From NCBI GenBank assembly GCA_903829945.1, contig CAIKRV010000090.1, positions 1 to 64,000 on the forward strand: DNA of 64,000 nt, given 5' to 3'. Positions 26,332 to 34,995 of this stretch are shown piece by piece. Each line of letters begins with the position of its first letter. Position 1 is the first letter of the stretch. Source of the stretch: an uncultured bacterium. GTDB taxonomy: Bacteria; Bacteroidota; Bacteroidia; CAILMK01. Under the pieces are notes generated by a model. It worked only from the letters and a program-made list of their open reading frames with translations. It was not told the origin of the DNA and ran no database searches. A program made the translations under genes and the position numbers.

Positions 26332-26994
26332 CTATTCAGTTTCGAGCGCACTTGCTAGAAATAAATTCATGGGCTGCATAGCTTTAAATATTTTATTAAT
26401 TTTTTCGGCAATATCCTTTTCAGTTAATTCAGAATCGTCCATGTGATGAATCATCGTAAAACTTTTAAGTTTTAAATATTCAATAGCAGGATTGTCCTTA
26501 TCATAGTCTTTAGGCGTGGTTTTTAGCTTTTCCCCTCCCAAGTCTCCGAAATAATTTTTAAAGTCCTTCTGTTTAAGTAATTTCTGGAAGTCTTTAAAAT
26601 TATAATCTATTTCTTGTCGAATGGCTTTTAGAACGGGAGCTTCCGGCATATAAATCCCACCGGCAATAAAACATCCTCCGGGTTCCAAATGCAAATAATA
26701 GCCCGGCCCGTTAGAATTTTTTCCGGTAGGCGATAACCAGGCTCCCATATTAGTTTTATAGGGGTCTTTATTTGCTGAAAATCGTATGTCTCTATTAATT
26801 CTAAAAATTGACTTTTTAGGATCCAAGGTTTTTAAACGTTCGTCCCATTTTCCTGCCTTTTCAATTAATACCGTCAAAAATTGGATCAACTCATTTCTTG
26901 CAGCTTCATAGGTTTTTCTATTTTTATCAAACCATTCCTTATTGTTATTCTTTTTTAGCTTTTTTAAAAAATCAAAGGTTGATTGTTGTATCAT
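26332..26994 (-). CDS. DUF2461 family protein
   Basis: A 220-residue cytoplasmic protein of the DUF2461 (TIGR02453) family, of unknown function and widespread in Bacteroidota. Landmarks: TFDFLKKLKKNNNKEWFDKNRKTYEAAR near the N-terminus, IFRINRDIRFSANKDPYKTNMGAWLSP, YYLHLEPGGCFIAGGIYMPE, and LKTTPKDYDKDNPAIEYLKLKSF. The ORF track begins 15 codons upstream, but the conserved part starts at MIQQ (26994), the -7 box lies between the two starts, and the extra residues are not family-like. It precedes the ECF sigma gene by 11 bases. Confidence 0.88.
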   Translation of the reverse strand: MIQQSTFDFLKKLKKNNNKEWFDKNRKTYEAARNELIQFLTVLIEKAGKWDERLKTLDPKKSIFRINRDIRFSANKDPYKTNMGAWLSPTGKNSNGPGYYLHLEPGGCFIAGGIYMPEAPVLKAIRQEIDYNFKDFQKLLKQKDFKNYFGDLGGEKLKTTPKDYDKDNPAIEYLKLKSFTMIHHMDDSELTEKDIAEKINKIFKAMQPMNLFLASALETE

Positions 26995-27014
26995 ATTGAA
27001 TAATATTAGTATTG

Positions 27015-27022
27015 CGAAGATA
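27015..27022 (-). promoter_or_regulatory. -7 box of the DUF2461 gene
   Basis: Minus strand TATCTTCG, seven of eight positions of TAnnTTTG, 20 bases upstream of the start chosen at 26994. It supports that start, because the track's longer ORF would begin upstream of the promoter. Confidence 0.4.
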
Positions 27023-27117
27023 TAAAAAACATGATACAATCAAGAAATTGTACGCAGGCTTAAAACTTATATAACATGATATATTAGTTAAAAAATTAAA
27101 CTTACACTTTGTTTATA

Positions 27118-27156
27118 AAAACAAAAGTCTCGACAATTTGCATTTGCCGAGACTTT
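27118..27156 (-). terminator. Intrinsic terminator after the barrel-protein gene
   Basis: A 9-bp stem AAAGTCTCG / CGAGACTTT with a 15-base loop is followed on the minus strand by TTGTTTTTAT. It starts 18 bases after the stop at 27175. Confidence 0.7.
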
Positions 27157-27174
27157 GTCTATGCTTATTAGTTT

Positions 27175-27990
27175 TTATATTCTTTTACCGACGGGAATAC
27201 TGGCGCCCAGAGTTAATATCATTTCATAAGTTCCGAATGATTGACTGATGGTGCCTCCGTGCAGAATTTTAAGACCTGAATAAGATGCAAAATCTAACTT
27301 ATTGGCATATTCCAGGTAAATATATTTATAAAAATTAGCTCTTAAAGCGCCCTCAATTCCCATATTCCATCCGCCTAATTGAAAATGCGGATGATTTCTT
27401 TCTCCAAACAAGCTGTTTTCTACATGGGGAATTACAGGGCCGATACCTGCTTTTACAATTCCGCTGAATTTGAAATTTTCGTCAGCATTTGAGCACAATT
27501 GCCATCTTCGAACGGCATTAAACAATAAAAAATTGGCACCATTATTCAAATAATAATAAAAGCCGTTGGCACGCAAAAAAGCCAGATTAGAGTCTACACT
27601 TTTACCTCCAAATTGCCCTTTCATTTGATAATTTCCATCAGTAATAATAAACTTGGTATGATCAAAATTGATTTCAATTCCCCAACTATTACCTTTATTA
27701 AAAAAATATCCCAGTCTGTAATTGTATTGTGGAATGGTGATCGGCTCGGATAATAAACCCATATCCCAACCTTTATGATCATGTCCTTTTACATTAATTA
27801 AATCGTACACATTTCCTACATTTCCTTGTGATACATGAACTGTAGATTGGGTATACCATTCCGTATTATAGCCCCAGGCAAAATAGAGTTCACCCTTACG
27901 TTCTTTTGGTTTATCTTGGGCAAGAAGAACCATTGGAAGGGAAATTAAGAGTGCAAACAGGCAGTAGCTTGTTTTGAAAGCGTTTTTGAT
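27175..27990 (-). CDS. Secreted outer-membrane barrel-like protein, probable ATC start
   Basis: The ORF track starts at an ATG at 27933 (MVLLAQDKPKERK), which leaves only the tail of a signal peptide. The frame stays open upstream through KNAFKTSYCLFALLISLP, a textbook signal peptide with a basic N-terminus, hydrophobic core and an LLAQ cleavage site. The codon just before that Lys is ATC (27990-27988). An in-frame TAA occurs six codons further upstream and no ATG, GTG or TTG lies between. A -7 box is correctly placed 23 bases upstream of the ATC. The start is therefore either an ATC codon or a mutated or misread ATG. The mature part (about 250 residues) has alternating aromatic strands (GELYFAWGYNTEWYTQ, YNYRLGYFFNKGNSWGIEINF, YLEYANKLDFASY) like a small outer-membrane barrel. 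The function is unknown. Confidence 0.65.
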   Translation of the reverse strand: MKNAFKTSYCLFALLISLPMVLLAQDKPKERKGELYFAWGYNTEWYTQSTVHVSQGNVGNVYDLINVKGHDHKGWDMGLLSEPITIPQYNYRLGYFFNKGNSWGIEINFDHTKFIITDGNYQMKGQFGGKSVDSNLAFLRANGFYYYLNNGANFLLFNAVRRWQLCSNADENFKFSGIVKAGIGPVIPHVENSLFGERNHPHFQLGGWNMGIEGALRANFYKYIYLEYANKLDFASYSGLKILHGGTISQSFGTYEMILTLGASIPVGKRI

Positions 27991-28013
27991 AGGATTAAAA
28001 TTTAATTAAGGTG

Positions 28014-28021
28014 CAAATTTA
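28014..28021 (-). promoter_or_regulatory. -7 box of the barrel-protein gene
   Basis: Minus strand TAAATTTG, an exact TAnnTTTG match. Transcription should start about 6-8 bases downstream, leaving roughly 17 bases before the proposed ATC start at 27990. Confidence 0.5.
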
Positions 28022-28149
28022 CACCCTAAGTTTAACATGAACTTAACAAAAGTCAGTTTTTAAAATTTGTTCCGAAAATTACAAAATGGTTGAAAATACA
28101 ATCTTTTTGGAAAAACGGACATATTTGGCCATTTGGACTTTTTTTGAAA

Positions 28150-28184
28150 AATAAAAAGGGATGAATGCAAAGCATCATCCCTTT
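28150..28184 (-). terminator. Intrinsic terminator of the rimP-nusA-infB operon
   Basis: On the minus strand AAAGGGATGA, TGC, loop, GCA, TCATCCCTTT forms a long stem with one bulged base, followed by TTTATTTTTC. It starts 19 bases after the infB stop. The rest of 28022-28149 is AT-rich without recognisable features. Confidence 0.8.
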
Positions 28185-28203
28185 CCAAAAAGTTGAATAT
28201 AAA

Positions 28204-31191
28204 TTATAATTTACGTGCTACTTCTACTTGTTCAAAGGCTTCAATAATATCACCTATTTCAATATTATTATAATTGCTAAGAGTTAAACCACATTCGTAT
28301 CCTGCAGCCACTTCCTTCACATCGTCTTTAAAACGTTTAAGGGTATCCAATTCGCCGGTATACATTACTACACCATTTCTAATTAGACGAACCTTACTAT
28401 TTCTAGTTATTTTACCATCTAAAACATAACAACCTGCCACATTGCCAGCCTTGGTAATTTTAAATACATCACGTATTTCCACATTAGAAACAATTTTCTC
28501 CTCCTGGGTAGGGGTAAGCATACCCTCCATGGCCGTTTTAATTTCTTCAATGGCATCATAAATGATAGAATATAGACGAATATCTATTTGTTCCTGCTCT
28601 GCCAATTTGCGTGCAGATACAGAAGGACGAACTTGGAAACCAATAATAATGGCATCAGAAGCCGAAGCTAATAATACATCTGATTCCGAAATTTGACCTA
28701 CTCCTTTAAATATAGTATTAACTTGAATTTCCTCAGTAGATAAACGCAATAAGGAATCGGAAAGTGCTTCCACAGATCCATCTACGTCGCCTTTAATAAT
28801 CAAGTTAAGTTCTTTAAAGTTACCAATGGCCAAACGTCTTCCAATTTCATCGAGTGTAATGTGCTTACGAGTCCGTATGCCTTGCTCACGAATTAATTGT
28901 TTGCGTTTATTGGCGATTTCTTTAGCCTGCTGATCGGTTTCAGTTACATAAACTCTATCCCCGGCGGCCGGCGCTCCATCGAAGCCCAGCAATTGCACAG
29001 GTGTAGCAGGTGGCGCCTCTAATACTTTACCGCCACGTTCATTAAACATCGCCTTAACTTTTCCAAAATTAGCACCTGCTAAAATAGTATCTCCTACTCT
29101 GAGCGTACCTTTTTCAATTAATACCGACGCAATAATTCCTTTACCCTTATCTAAGGAAGCTTCAATAACTGTACCGACCGCACGCTTAGCAGGGTCAGCT
29201 TTTAAGTCAAGTAATTCAGCTTCCAATAAAACTTTTTCTAATAATAATTCAACATTCAAGCCCTTTTTAGCAGAAATTTCTTGGCTTTGGAATTTTCCTC
29301 CCCAATCTTCCACTAATAAATTCATTTCTGCCAATTGCTCCTTAATGCGGTTAACATTGGCATTTTCTTTATCAATTTTATTAAAGGCAAACACAATAGG
29401 TACCCCCGCAGCTTGTGCATGGCTGATGGCTTCACGAGTTTGCGGCATCACACTATCATCCGCTGCAATGACAATAATTACAATATCTGTTACCTTAGCA
29501 CCACGTGCACGCATGGCAGTAAAAGCTTCGTGACCAGGTGTATCTAAAAATGTAATGGCTTTACCATTGGCTAAAGTTACTTCATAAGCACCAATATGCT
29601 GCGTAATACCACCTGCTTCACCGGCCACTACATTGGCACTTCTAATATAATCAAGCAATGATGTCTTACCATGGTCAACGTGACCCATTATAGTAACAAT
29701 AGGTGGGCGAGGTACTAAAGTTTCCGCATGATCCGGTTCTTCCAGATTTGGCTCGTCCATTTCTACTTCCTTAAATTCTACATCAAAACCAAATTCATCT
29801 GCAACGATGGTAATGGTTTCTGCATCTAAACGTTGGTTAATGGAAACCATTAAACCTAAGTTCATACAAGTAGTAATTACAGCAGTTACCGGCACATTCA
29901 TCAAGCTTGCTAAATCATTTGCCGTAACAAATTCCGTTACTTGTAATAAGGAAGAATCTGTTCCGGATTCCTCTTCTGCCAGTCTCTGTCTATTTTGTTC
30001 TTTTCTACGTTTTTTAATTTTACTCCTATCCTGGATGGGAGATTTTTTAGTTAATCGGGATAAGGTATTTTTAACCTGTTCCTGAATTTTATTTTGATCA
30101 ATAGGTGCCTTTTCAGGTGGGCGTTGATTGCCTTGACGTGGGCCTCTATTATTATTATTAAAGTTATTATTGTTAGGACCGGAAGGCCTATTTTGTTGTT
30201 GTTGTCCCCCGCCGGGTTGAGGCGTAGCAGTTCCTGTAGCAGGATCGCGTTTTGCACGTTCTTCCTGCTGAAGTTTATTAATATCTAAACCTACACGCTT
30301 ACGTTTACGTTTACGTTTGCTGGATCCGGCACCTGCCGCTGCATTTTCTTCAGGAGCCTTTTTCTTAGGTTTAAATTGATCTAAGTCTATTTTTCCTAAA
30401 ATTGTTAAACCCTTTAAATCATCATCATCTGATTTTGCACTGATATGATTTGGTACTACAGGTCCTGCAGCTTTTTCAACTTTTATTTCTTCTACCGGCT
30501 CATGAACCGGAGTTTCTGAGGTTTTCGGCAATTCATGTACTTCAGGGGCAGGAGTTTCAGCACTGATTTCATGATCACCTTCTTCAGATTTTTTTGCCTT
30601 TTTCTTCGGCTTTTCCTCAATTACAGGTTCAGGAACAACAGGCTCCTGCACTTTCTTACCTTTCCGCTTAGATTTATCCAACGCAGAAAGATCAATTTTG
30701 TCAACAATCTTAAAAGTATGTTTTTCCTCTGCAACCGGTGCAGGAATAACTTCGGCAATCGGCTCAGCTACCGGTTCTTCTTTTTTCTTAGTTTTAGTAG
30801 CTTTTGGTTTTGGTGCCTCTTCAGCAACTTGCTGTTCAGCAGCTTTGCTCGTACTTTTAGTACTCTTCTTTTCAGGAATTACAGGCGCTGCCACTTCTAC
30901 TATCGGTTCTGCTACCGGAGTAGGAGCCGCTGCAGGTTCAACAGGTTTAACCACCTTATCATCTTTATGAATATTAGGTGTTAAATTTAAAGAACTGGAC
31001 TTCTGTTTATCCAATTTATCCGGCGCAAATTTGCGCAAAAGCTCCTCATAAGCCTCTTCCGAAACTTTTGAAGTAGGCTTATTTTCAATTTCAAAGCCTT
31101 TGCTATGCAAAAATTCAACGATTGTCTGTACACTGTTGTTAAATTCAACAGCTACTTTATTCAACCGCTTTGGGCCACTTGATTCTGTCAT
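28204..31191 (-). CDS. infB: Translation initiation factor IF-2
   Basis: IF-2 brings fMet-tRNA to the 30S subunit and promotes 70S joining. The 995-residue protein has a short N-terminal helical domain ([26 protein letters not shown]). A long low-complexity Lys/Glu/Pro/Ala linker (about 60-400) follows, including an RKRKRKRVG cluster and an Asn/Gln-rich stretch. The G domain starts near residue 500 ([44 protein letters not shown]), then the beta-barrel and C1/C2 domains ([43 protein letters not shown]). It is the last gene of the rimP-nusA-infB operon, 44 bases after nusA. Numerous opposite-strand ORFs over the linker are composition artefacts. Confidence 0.97.
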   Translation of the reverse strand: MTESSGPKRLNKVAVEFNNSVQTIVEFLHSKGFEIENKPTSKVSEEAYEELLRKFAPDKLDKQKSSSLNLTPNIHKDDKVVKPVEPAAAPTPVAEPIVEVAAPVIPEKKSTKSTSKAAEQQVAEEAPKPKATKTKKKEEPVAEPIAEVIPAPVAEEKHTFKIVDKIDLSALDKSKRKGKKVQEPVVPEPVIEEKPKKKAKKSEEGDHEISAETPAPEVHELPKTSETPVHEPVEEIKVEKAAGPVVPNHISAKSDDDDLKGLTILGKIDLDQFKPKKKAPEENAAAGAGSSKRKRKRKRVGLDINKLQQEERAKRDPATGTATPQPGGGQQQQNRPSGPNNNNFNNNNRGPRQGNQRPPEKAPIDQNKIQEQVKNTLSRLTKKSPIQDRSKIKKRRKEQNRQRLAEEESGTDSSLLQVTEFVTANDLASLMNVPVTAVITTCMNLGLMVSINQRLDAETITIVADEFGFDVEFKEVEMDEPNLEEPDHAETLVPRPPIVTIMGHVDHGKTSLLDYIRSANVVAGEAGGITQHIGAYEVTLANGKAITFLDTPGHEAFTAMRARGAKVTDIVIIVIAADDSVMPQTREAISHAQAAGVPIVFAFNKIDKENANVNRIKEQLAEMNLLVEDWGGKFQSQEISAKKGLNVELLLEKVLLEAELLDLKADPAKRAVGTVIEASLDKGKGIIASVLIEKGTLRVGDTILAGANFGKVKAMFNERGGKVLEAPPATPVQLLGFDGAPAAGDRVYVTETDQQAKEIANKRKQLIREQGIRTRKHITLDEIGRRLAIGNFKELNLIIKGDVDGSVEALSDSLLRLSTEEIQVNTIFKGVGQISESDVLLASASDAIIIGFQVRPSVSARKLAEQEQIDIRLYSIIYDAIEEIKTAMEGMLTPTQEEKIVSNVEIRDVFKITKAGNVAGCYVLDGKITRNSKVRLIRNGVVMYTGELDTLKRFKDDVKEVAAGYECGLTLSNYNNIEIGDIIEAFEQVEVARKL

Positions 31192-31235
31192 TTAGTTTAT
31201 GTTAGTCCCTACTTAATATCTTTTAAAGTAAGGAA

Positions 31236-32474
31236 TCAATTTTCAAATTCTGCTTTTAAGATGGAAACAATTTCTTTTACTGTTTCTTCTTCTAATTCTG
31301 TACGACGAACTAATTCTTCCGGACTCAATTCCAATACACTTTTAGCGGTATCACAACCAATTCCTTTCAATTCGTCAATAATCCAGCTATCAATTTCATC
31401 AGCAAATTCTTCCAAATCAATATCGTATTCTTCTTCATCGCTTTCACGGAATACATCAATTTCGTAGCCGGTCAGGCGTGCTGCTAATTTAATATTTAAG
31501 CCGCCTTTACCAATAGCCAAGGATACTTGGTCAGGCTTCAAAAATACACTTGCACGTTTATCATTTTCATCAAGAGAAATAGAAGTAATTTTAGCCGGGC
31601 TCAATGCACGGGTAATGTATAATACTTTATTGGTGGTAAAATTAATAACGTCGATATTTTCATTGCGCAATTCACGCACTATTCCATGAATACGAGATCC
31701 TTTCATCCCTACACAGGCGCCAACCGGGTCAATACGATCATCATAGGATTCTACGGCTACTTTTGCACGTTCTCCCGGTTCGCGTACAATATTTTTAATG
31801 CTTATAATTCCATCAGCAATTTCAGGAACTTCCAATTCAAACAAACGCTCCAAGAAAGCCGGTGCTGTTCTGGAAATCATAATAACCGGATTGTTGTTTT
31901 TATATTCAACCTTGGTAATTACAGAGCGAATAGAATCTCCTTTTTTATAAAAATCAGAAGGTATTTGTTCATTCTTTGGAAGAATTAATTCATTGCCTTC
32001 ATCATCCAAAACTAAAATCTCTTTCTTCCAAACTTGGTACACCTCTCCGGTGATAATTTCACCTTCACGGTCTTTATATTTTTGGAGTACATCTTCTTTT
32101 TCTAATTCAAGAATTCTGGTAAATAGATTTTGTTTCGCTGCTTGAATAGCTCTTCTTCCGAATGATTTGATGGTCACTTCCTCGGATAATTCTTCTCCTA
32201 TTTCAAAATCGGGCTCTACCTTGATGGCTTCGGTATAAGCAATCTGACTATTTTCATCTTCTACTGCGCCATCGGCTACAATTTCACGATTACGCCAAAT
32301 TTCAAGGTCTCCTTTTTCCGGATTAATAATAATATCAAAATTATCATCAGTACCATATTTTTTACGCAACATCGTACGGAACACTTCTTCAAGCACTCTC
32401 ATCATGGTAACCCTGTCTATGTTCTTGAATTCCTTAAAATCTGCAAAGGAATCAATAATATCTAAGCTGTTCAT
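31236..32474 (-). CDS. nusA: Transcription elongation/termination factor NusA
   Basis: NusA binds RNA polymerase and RNA to modulate pausing, termination and antitermination. The 412-residue protein has the N-terminal polymerase-binding domain (LEEVFRTMLRKKYGTDDNFDIIINPEKGDLEIWR) and an S1 domain (GEIITGEVYQVWKKEILVLDDEGNELILP). Two KH domains follow (ERAKVAVESYDDRIDPVGACVGMKGSRI; PDQVSLAIGKGGLNIKLAARLTGYEIDV). The C-terminus is an acidic stretch and one helix-hairpin-helix-like unit (DELKGIGCDTAKSVLELS). The length is typical of non-proteobacterial NusA. It lies 10 bases after rimP. Confidence 0.97.
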   Translation of the reverse strand: MNSLDIIDSFADFKEFKNIDRVTMMRVLEEVFRTMLRKKYGTDDNFDIIINPEKGDLEIWRNREIVADGAVEDENSQIAYTEAIKVEPDFEIGEELSEEVTIKSFGRRAIQAAKQNLFTRILELEKEDVLQKYKDREGEIITGEVYQVWKKEILVLDDEGNELILPKNEQIPSDFYKKGDSIRSVITKVEYKNNNPVIMISRTAPAFLERLFELEVPEIADGIISIKNIVREPGERAKVAVESYDDRIDPVGACVGMKGSRIHGIVRELRNENIDVINFTTNKVLYITRALSPAKITSISLDENDKRASVFLKPDQVSLAIGKGGLNIKLAARLTGYEIDVFRESDEEEYDIDLEEFADEIDSWIIDELKGIGCDTAKSVLELSPEELVRRTELEEETVKEIVSILKAEFEN

Positions 32475-32484
32475 TGCTAAATAA

Positions 32485-32913
32485 TTAAATAGTTACTATC
32501 GCTTCTATAATATCGTTAAAGTTTAATATCTCATTTTTTACTTTATGGCCGGCACCAATTTTAAGCATTAATTGGTGGTCATTCACAAAGACCAAAACAC
32601 CTTTGAGCAATTTGCCGTCTTGTATTTTGATTTCTAACTTGCGGCCCACGTTCTTCTTATAATCTCTTAAAGATTGTAATGGTCGCTCTATTCCGGGTGA
32701 AGAAACATCAATGATGAACTTTCCAGTATCAAATCCCTTTTCTTCAAGTCTTTCGTGAAGTTTGCGATTGGTTTTAGCACAATCTTCAAGGTTTACTCCC
32801 CCATCGGCGTCTAAATAAACATCAATATGTTGATTACTTACTTCGACTTCTACAAGGTAAAGAGGGGTTCCGGCGGTTTCCTCAGCAAGGATCTCTTCAA
32901 TCTCGGTTTTCAT
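32485..32913 (-). CDS. rimP: Ribosome maturation factor RimP
   Basis: RimP assists 30S subunit maturation. The 142-residue protein shows PLYLVEVEVSNQHIDVYLDADGGVNLEDCAKTNRKL, DVSSPGIERPLQSLRDYKKNVGR and a C-terminal Sm-like part ending IIEAIVTI. DVSSPGIERPL is the family hallmark. It is the first gene of the rimP-nusA-infB operon, an arrangement conserved in many bacteria. An intrinsic-terminator hairpin lies directly upstream of its start codon, described separately. Confidence 0.95.
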   Translation of the reverse strand: MKTEIEEILAEETAGTPLYLVEVEVSNQHIDVYLDADGGVNLEDCAKTNRKLHERLEEKGFDTGKFIIDVSSPGIERPLQSLRDYKKNVGRKLEIKIQDGKLLKGVLVFVNDHQLMLKIGAGHKVKNEILNFNDIIEAIVTI

Positions 32914-32922
32914 TCTTCAATT

Positions 32923-32946
32923 AAAAAAGGGGACACCGTCCCCTTT
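32923..32946 (-). terminator. Terminator-like hairpin in the rimP-nusA-infB leader
   Basis: On the minus strand AAAGGGGAC, loop GGT, GTCCCCTTT forms a perfect 9-bp stem running straight into a T tract (TTTTTTAA) 10 bases before the rimP ATG. It can end transcription of the preceding gene (stop at 33010). It also lies immediately downstream of the -7 box at 32953-32960, so transcripts from that promoter would have to read through it. Both readings are possible: terminator of the upstream gene, or an attenuator for the nusA operon. Confidence 0.75.
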
Positions 32947-32952
32947 CCTTCG

Positions 32953-32960
32953 CAAAGTTA
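32953..32960 (-). promoter_or_regulatory. -7 box upstream of rimP
   Basis: Minus strand TAACTTTG, an exact TAnnTTTG match, 39 bases upstream of the rimP ATG, directly before the terminator-like hairpin. If used, the transcript would begin about at the base of that hairpin. Confidence 0.45.
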
Positions 32961-33009
32961 CGAAGAATTTATAATTTCCAAAAATATAGTAAGAAAGTTT
33001 TATTTACAT

Positions 33010-33786
33010 TTACTCAAAGACGATAGTTATGACCGCTCCAAGCTTGATTCCCAATAAGTTACTTACACTCCCGCGATGCATGGCCACTTCTAATAAGTCA
33101 TTATTATTAAAGAGGCACATCAAACTGCCTGAGTCTTCCTTTCGCATCGTATAATTGGTGCTAATCTTTGAAATATATTCCCGAGCAGTTACATAAACGC
33201 GTACATTCCTTCCTTTAACTACTCTGTCATATAGGCTTTTATGAATGTTAGTGACCACATTACCAAATACATCCACATGTATTACTGTACCTTTTAGCAT
33301 AAATTCATCCTGTGGCGGATAAACATTGGCCAATTGGTAATAATCATTCTTAATTTCACCTAATTGTTCAAAAGGTGTCCCTAAGGCTAATTTTACGGCT
33401 GCCGCTGCTAAAACCGATTTGAAAGGAAAAATACCATGTTCCTCTGAAAATGGTAAATAAACCACAGCCAAAGGTAATTCTGATTCCAAAATAAGCGAAA
33501 CAACTCCGTTATCATGGGCAAAAAATATTCCATCTCGCGTTTTTACGCCTATCAAATTCATTGGTTCATAACTGGCATCAATGCCAATAATATGGATCGT
33601 GTCACTCGGAAATTCTTTATAGGCGTTTTTTACGATGTAAGATGCTTCGGCAATATTAAAAGTGGCAATACTATGACTAATATCCACTACTATCGCATTA
33701 GGGATATGCCTATAAATGTACCCCTTTACAGAAGCAATATAGGGATCCTTATTTCCTAAATCCGAAGTTAATGTTATTATTGGCAT
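33010..33786 (-). CDS. SAM hydroxide adenosyltransferase (SAM hydrolase, DUF62 family)
   Basis: A 258-residue protein of the S-adenosylmethionine-dependent chlorinase/fluorinase/hydroxide adenosyltransferase family. Most bacterial members hydrolyse SAM to adenosine and methionine. The N-terminal domain has PIITLTSDLGNKDPYIASVKGYI, VVDISHSIATFNIAEASYIVKNAY, IIGIDASYEP and FFAHDNGVVSLIL. The C-terminal beta-barrel has GTVIHVDVFGNVVTNI and the closing GSVSNLLGIKLGAVI. Halogenase activity cannot be excluded, but nothing in the context suggests it. It precedes the rimP operon on the same strand and is divergent from phoH. Confidence 0.88.
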   Translation of the reverse strand: MPIITLTSDLGNKDPYIASVKGYIYRHIPNAIVVDISHSIATFNIAEASYIVKNAYKEFPSDTIHIIGIDASYEPMNLIGVKTRDGIFFAHDNGVVSLILESELPLAVVYLPFSEEHGIFPFKSVLAAAAVKLALGTPFEQLGEIKNDYYQLANVYPPQDEFMLKGTVIHVDVFGNVVTNIHKSLYDRVVKGRNVRVYVTAREYISKISTNYTMRKEDSGSLMCLFNNNDLLEVAMHRGSVSNLLGIKLGAVITIVFE

Positions 33787-33796
33787 AGCTCAACTG

Positions 33797-33804
33797 CAAA
33801 ATTA
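33797..33804 (-). promoter_or_regulatory. -7 box of the SAM hydrolase gene
   Basis: Minus strand TAATTTTG, an exact TAnnTTTG match, 10 bases upstream of the ATG at 33786. Confidence 0.45.
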
Positions 33805-33966
33805 GGAATAAAGCCCGGCGAGATTAAGTTTTAAAGGATATTTTAATACGCATTCCACGCAATGATTTATTAACAAAATAATAATGAAAGGCCTTAATTG
33901 ATCTTTTAGGAATAGATAAAGTTTTCAGAATAACAATTCAGTTTATCAGGACTTCAGAAATCCTAT

Positions 33967-33974
33967 TATCTTTG
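33967..33974 (+). promoter_or_regulatory. -7 box of phoH
   Basis: TATCTTTG, an exact TAnnTTTG match, 20 bases upstream of the ATG at 33995. Confidence 0.5.
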
Positions 33975-33994
33975 CAAAAGACCAATTGATACGA

Positions 33995-34945
33995 ATGAAC
34001 GAATTTAAGATAAAACTGGACGATGTCCATCCAATCGAGATCTTAGGCATCAATAATCAGAATCTCAAAATAATTCAACATGCCTTTCCTAAATTGAAAA
34101 TCATTGCACGAGGCAATGAGATTATTATTAAAGGGGAAGAAATAGAAGCCGAAGCCTTGGCAGATAAAATAAAATTAATGGTAACGCATATCCTAAGGTA
34201 CTCGAATTTGCCTGAGGATCGATTAATAGATATTTTAGGCAGTAGTAAGCCCGTTTTAGAGGAAGAGGTGAAGGATGACGGCTTTTTGGTCATGGGCAAT
34301 GATGGCGTTATAATTAGAGCTAAAACTCCCGGACAAAAAAAATTAGTTGAAAGTGCTGATCAAAATGATATGGTTTTTGCCATTGGCCCTGCCGGTACCG
34401 GTAAAACCTACACAGCGGTAGCCATTGCCGTACGCGCATTGAAACGAAAGGAAGTAAAACGTATTATTATTACCCGACCGGCAGTTGAAGCCGGAGAAAA
34501 TTTAGGCTTTTTGCCGGGCGATTTAAAAGATAAAATTGATCCGTATTTACGTCCGCTGTATGATGCATTGGATGATATGATTCCTCCGGAAAAATTGCGC
34601 ATGTATATGGAAAATAGAACCATTGAGGTAGCGCCTCTGGCCTTTATGCGCGGGCGAACTTTAAATCATGCCTTTGTAATTTTAGATGAAGCGCAAAATG
34701 CTACCCATACTCAATTGAAAATGTTTCTGACCAGAATGGGACCGCATGCCAAATTTATTATTACCGGTGATTTAACGCAAATTGACCTACCCAAAAAAAC
34801 ACATTCAGGTTTACTCAATGCCATCCATATTTTAAAAGAAATAACGGGAATTGGTGTTATTGAATTAAGTATAAAAGATGTTATACGTCATCGATTGGTA
34901 AAAGATATTGTAAATGCCTATGAAAAATTTAAGCAAGTAGAATAA
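33995..34945 (+). CDS. phoH: PhoH-like ATPase (YbeZ type)
   Basis: A 316-residue P-loop ATPase of the PhoH/YbeZ family, linked to RNA metabolism through YbeY in other bacteria. Walker A is FAIGPAGTGKTYTAVAIAV, Walker B FVILDEAQNATHTQL. Other family blocks are ITRPAVEAGENLGFLPGDLKDKIDPYLRPL, MRGRTLNHAF and GDLTQIDLP. The N-terminal 110 residues hold a KH-like region typical of this type. The track starts at a TTG at 33986; the ATG at 33995 (MNEFKIKL) is preferred. It is followed by purC after 50 bases. Confidence 0.93.
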   Translation: MNEFKIKLDDVHPIEILGINNQNLKIIQHAFPKLKIIARGNEIIIKGEEIEAEALADKIKLMVTHILRYSNLPEDRLIDILGSSKPVLEEEVKDDGFLVMGNDGVIIRAKTPGQKKLVESADQNDMVFAIGPAGTGKTYTAVAIAVRALKRKEVKRIIITRPAVEAGENLGFLPGDLKDKIDPYLRPLYDALDDMIPPEKLRMYMENRTIEVAPLAFMRGRTLNHAFVILDEAQNATHTQLKMFLTRMGPHAKFIITGDLTQIDLPKKTHSGLLNAIHILKEITGIGVIELSIKDVIRHRLVKDIVNAYEKFKQVE

Positions 34946-34995
34946 TTTTGAAGATTAGAATTGACCTAAAAAATAATTGAACCATAATTAATAAA

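Noticed and set aside
29335-30984. Several plus-strand ORFs opposite infB (e.g. 30535-30984, 149 residues)
   Set aside because: They are the antisense of the low-complexity Lys/Glu/Pro linker and the G domain of IF-2. Their Phe/Ser/Arg-rich composition is a by-product.
33010-33786. Fluorinase or chlorinase
   Set aside because: The family includes halogenases, but most members are SAM hydroxide adenosyltransferases and nothing around the gene suggests halometabolite synthesis.
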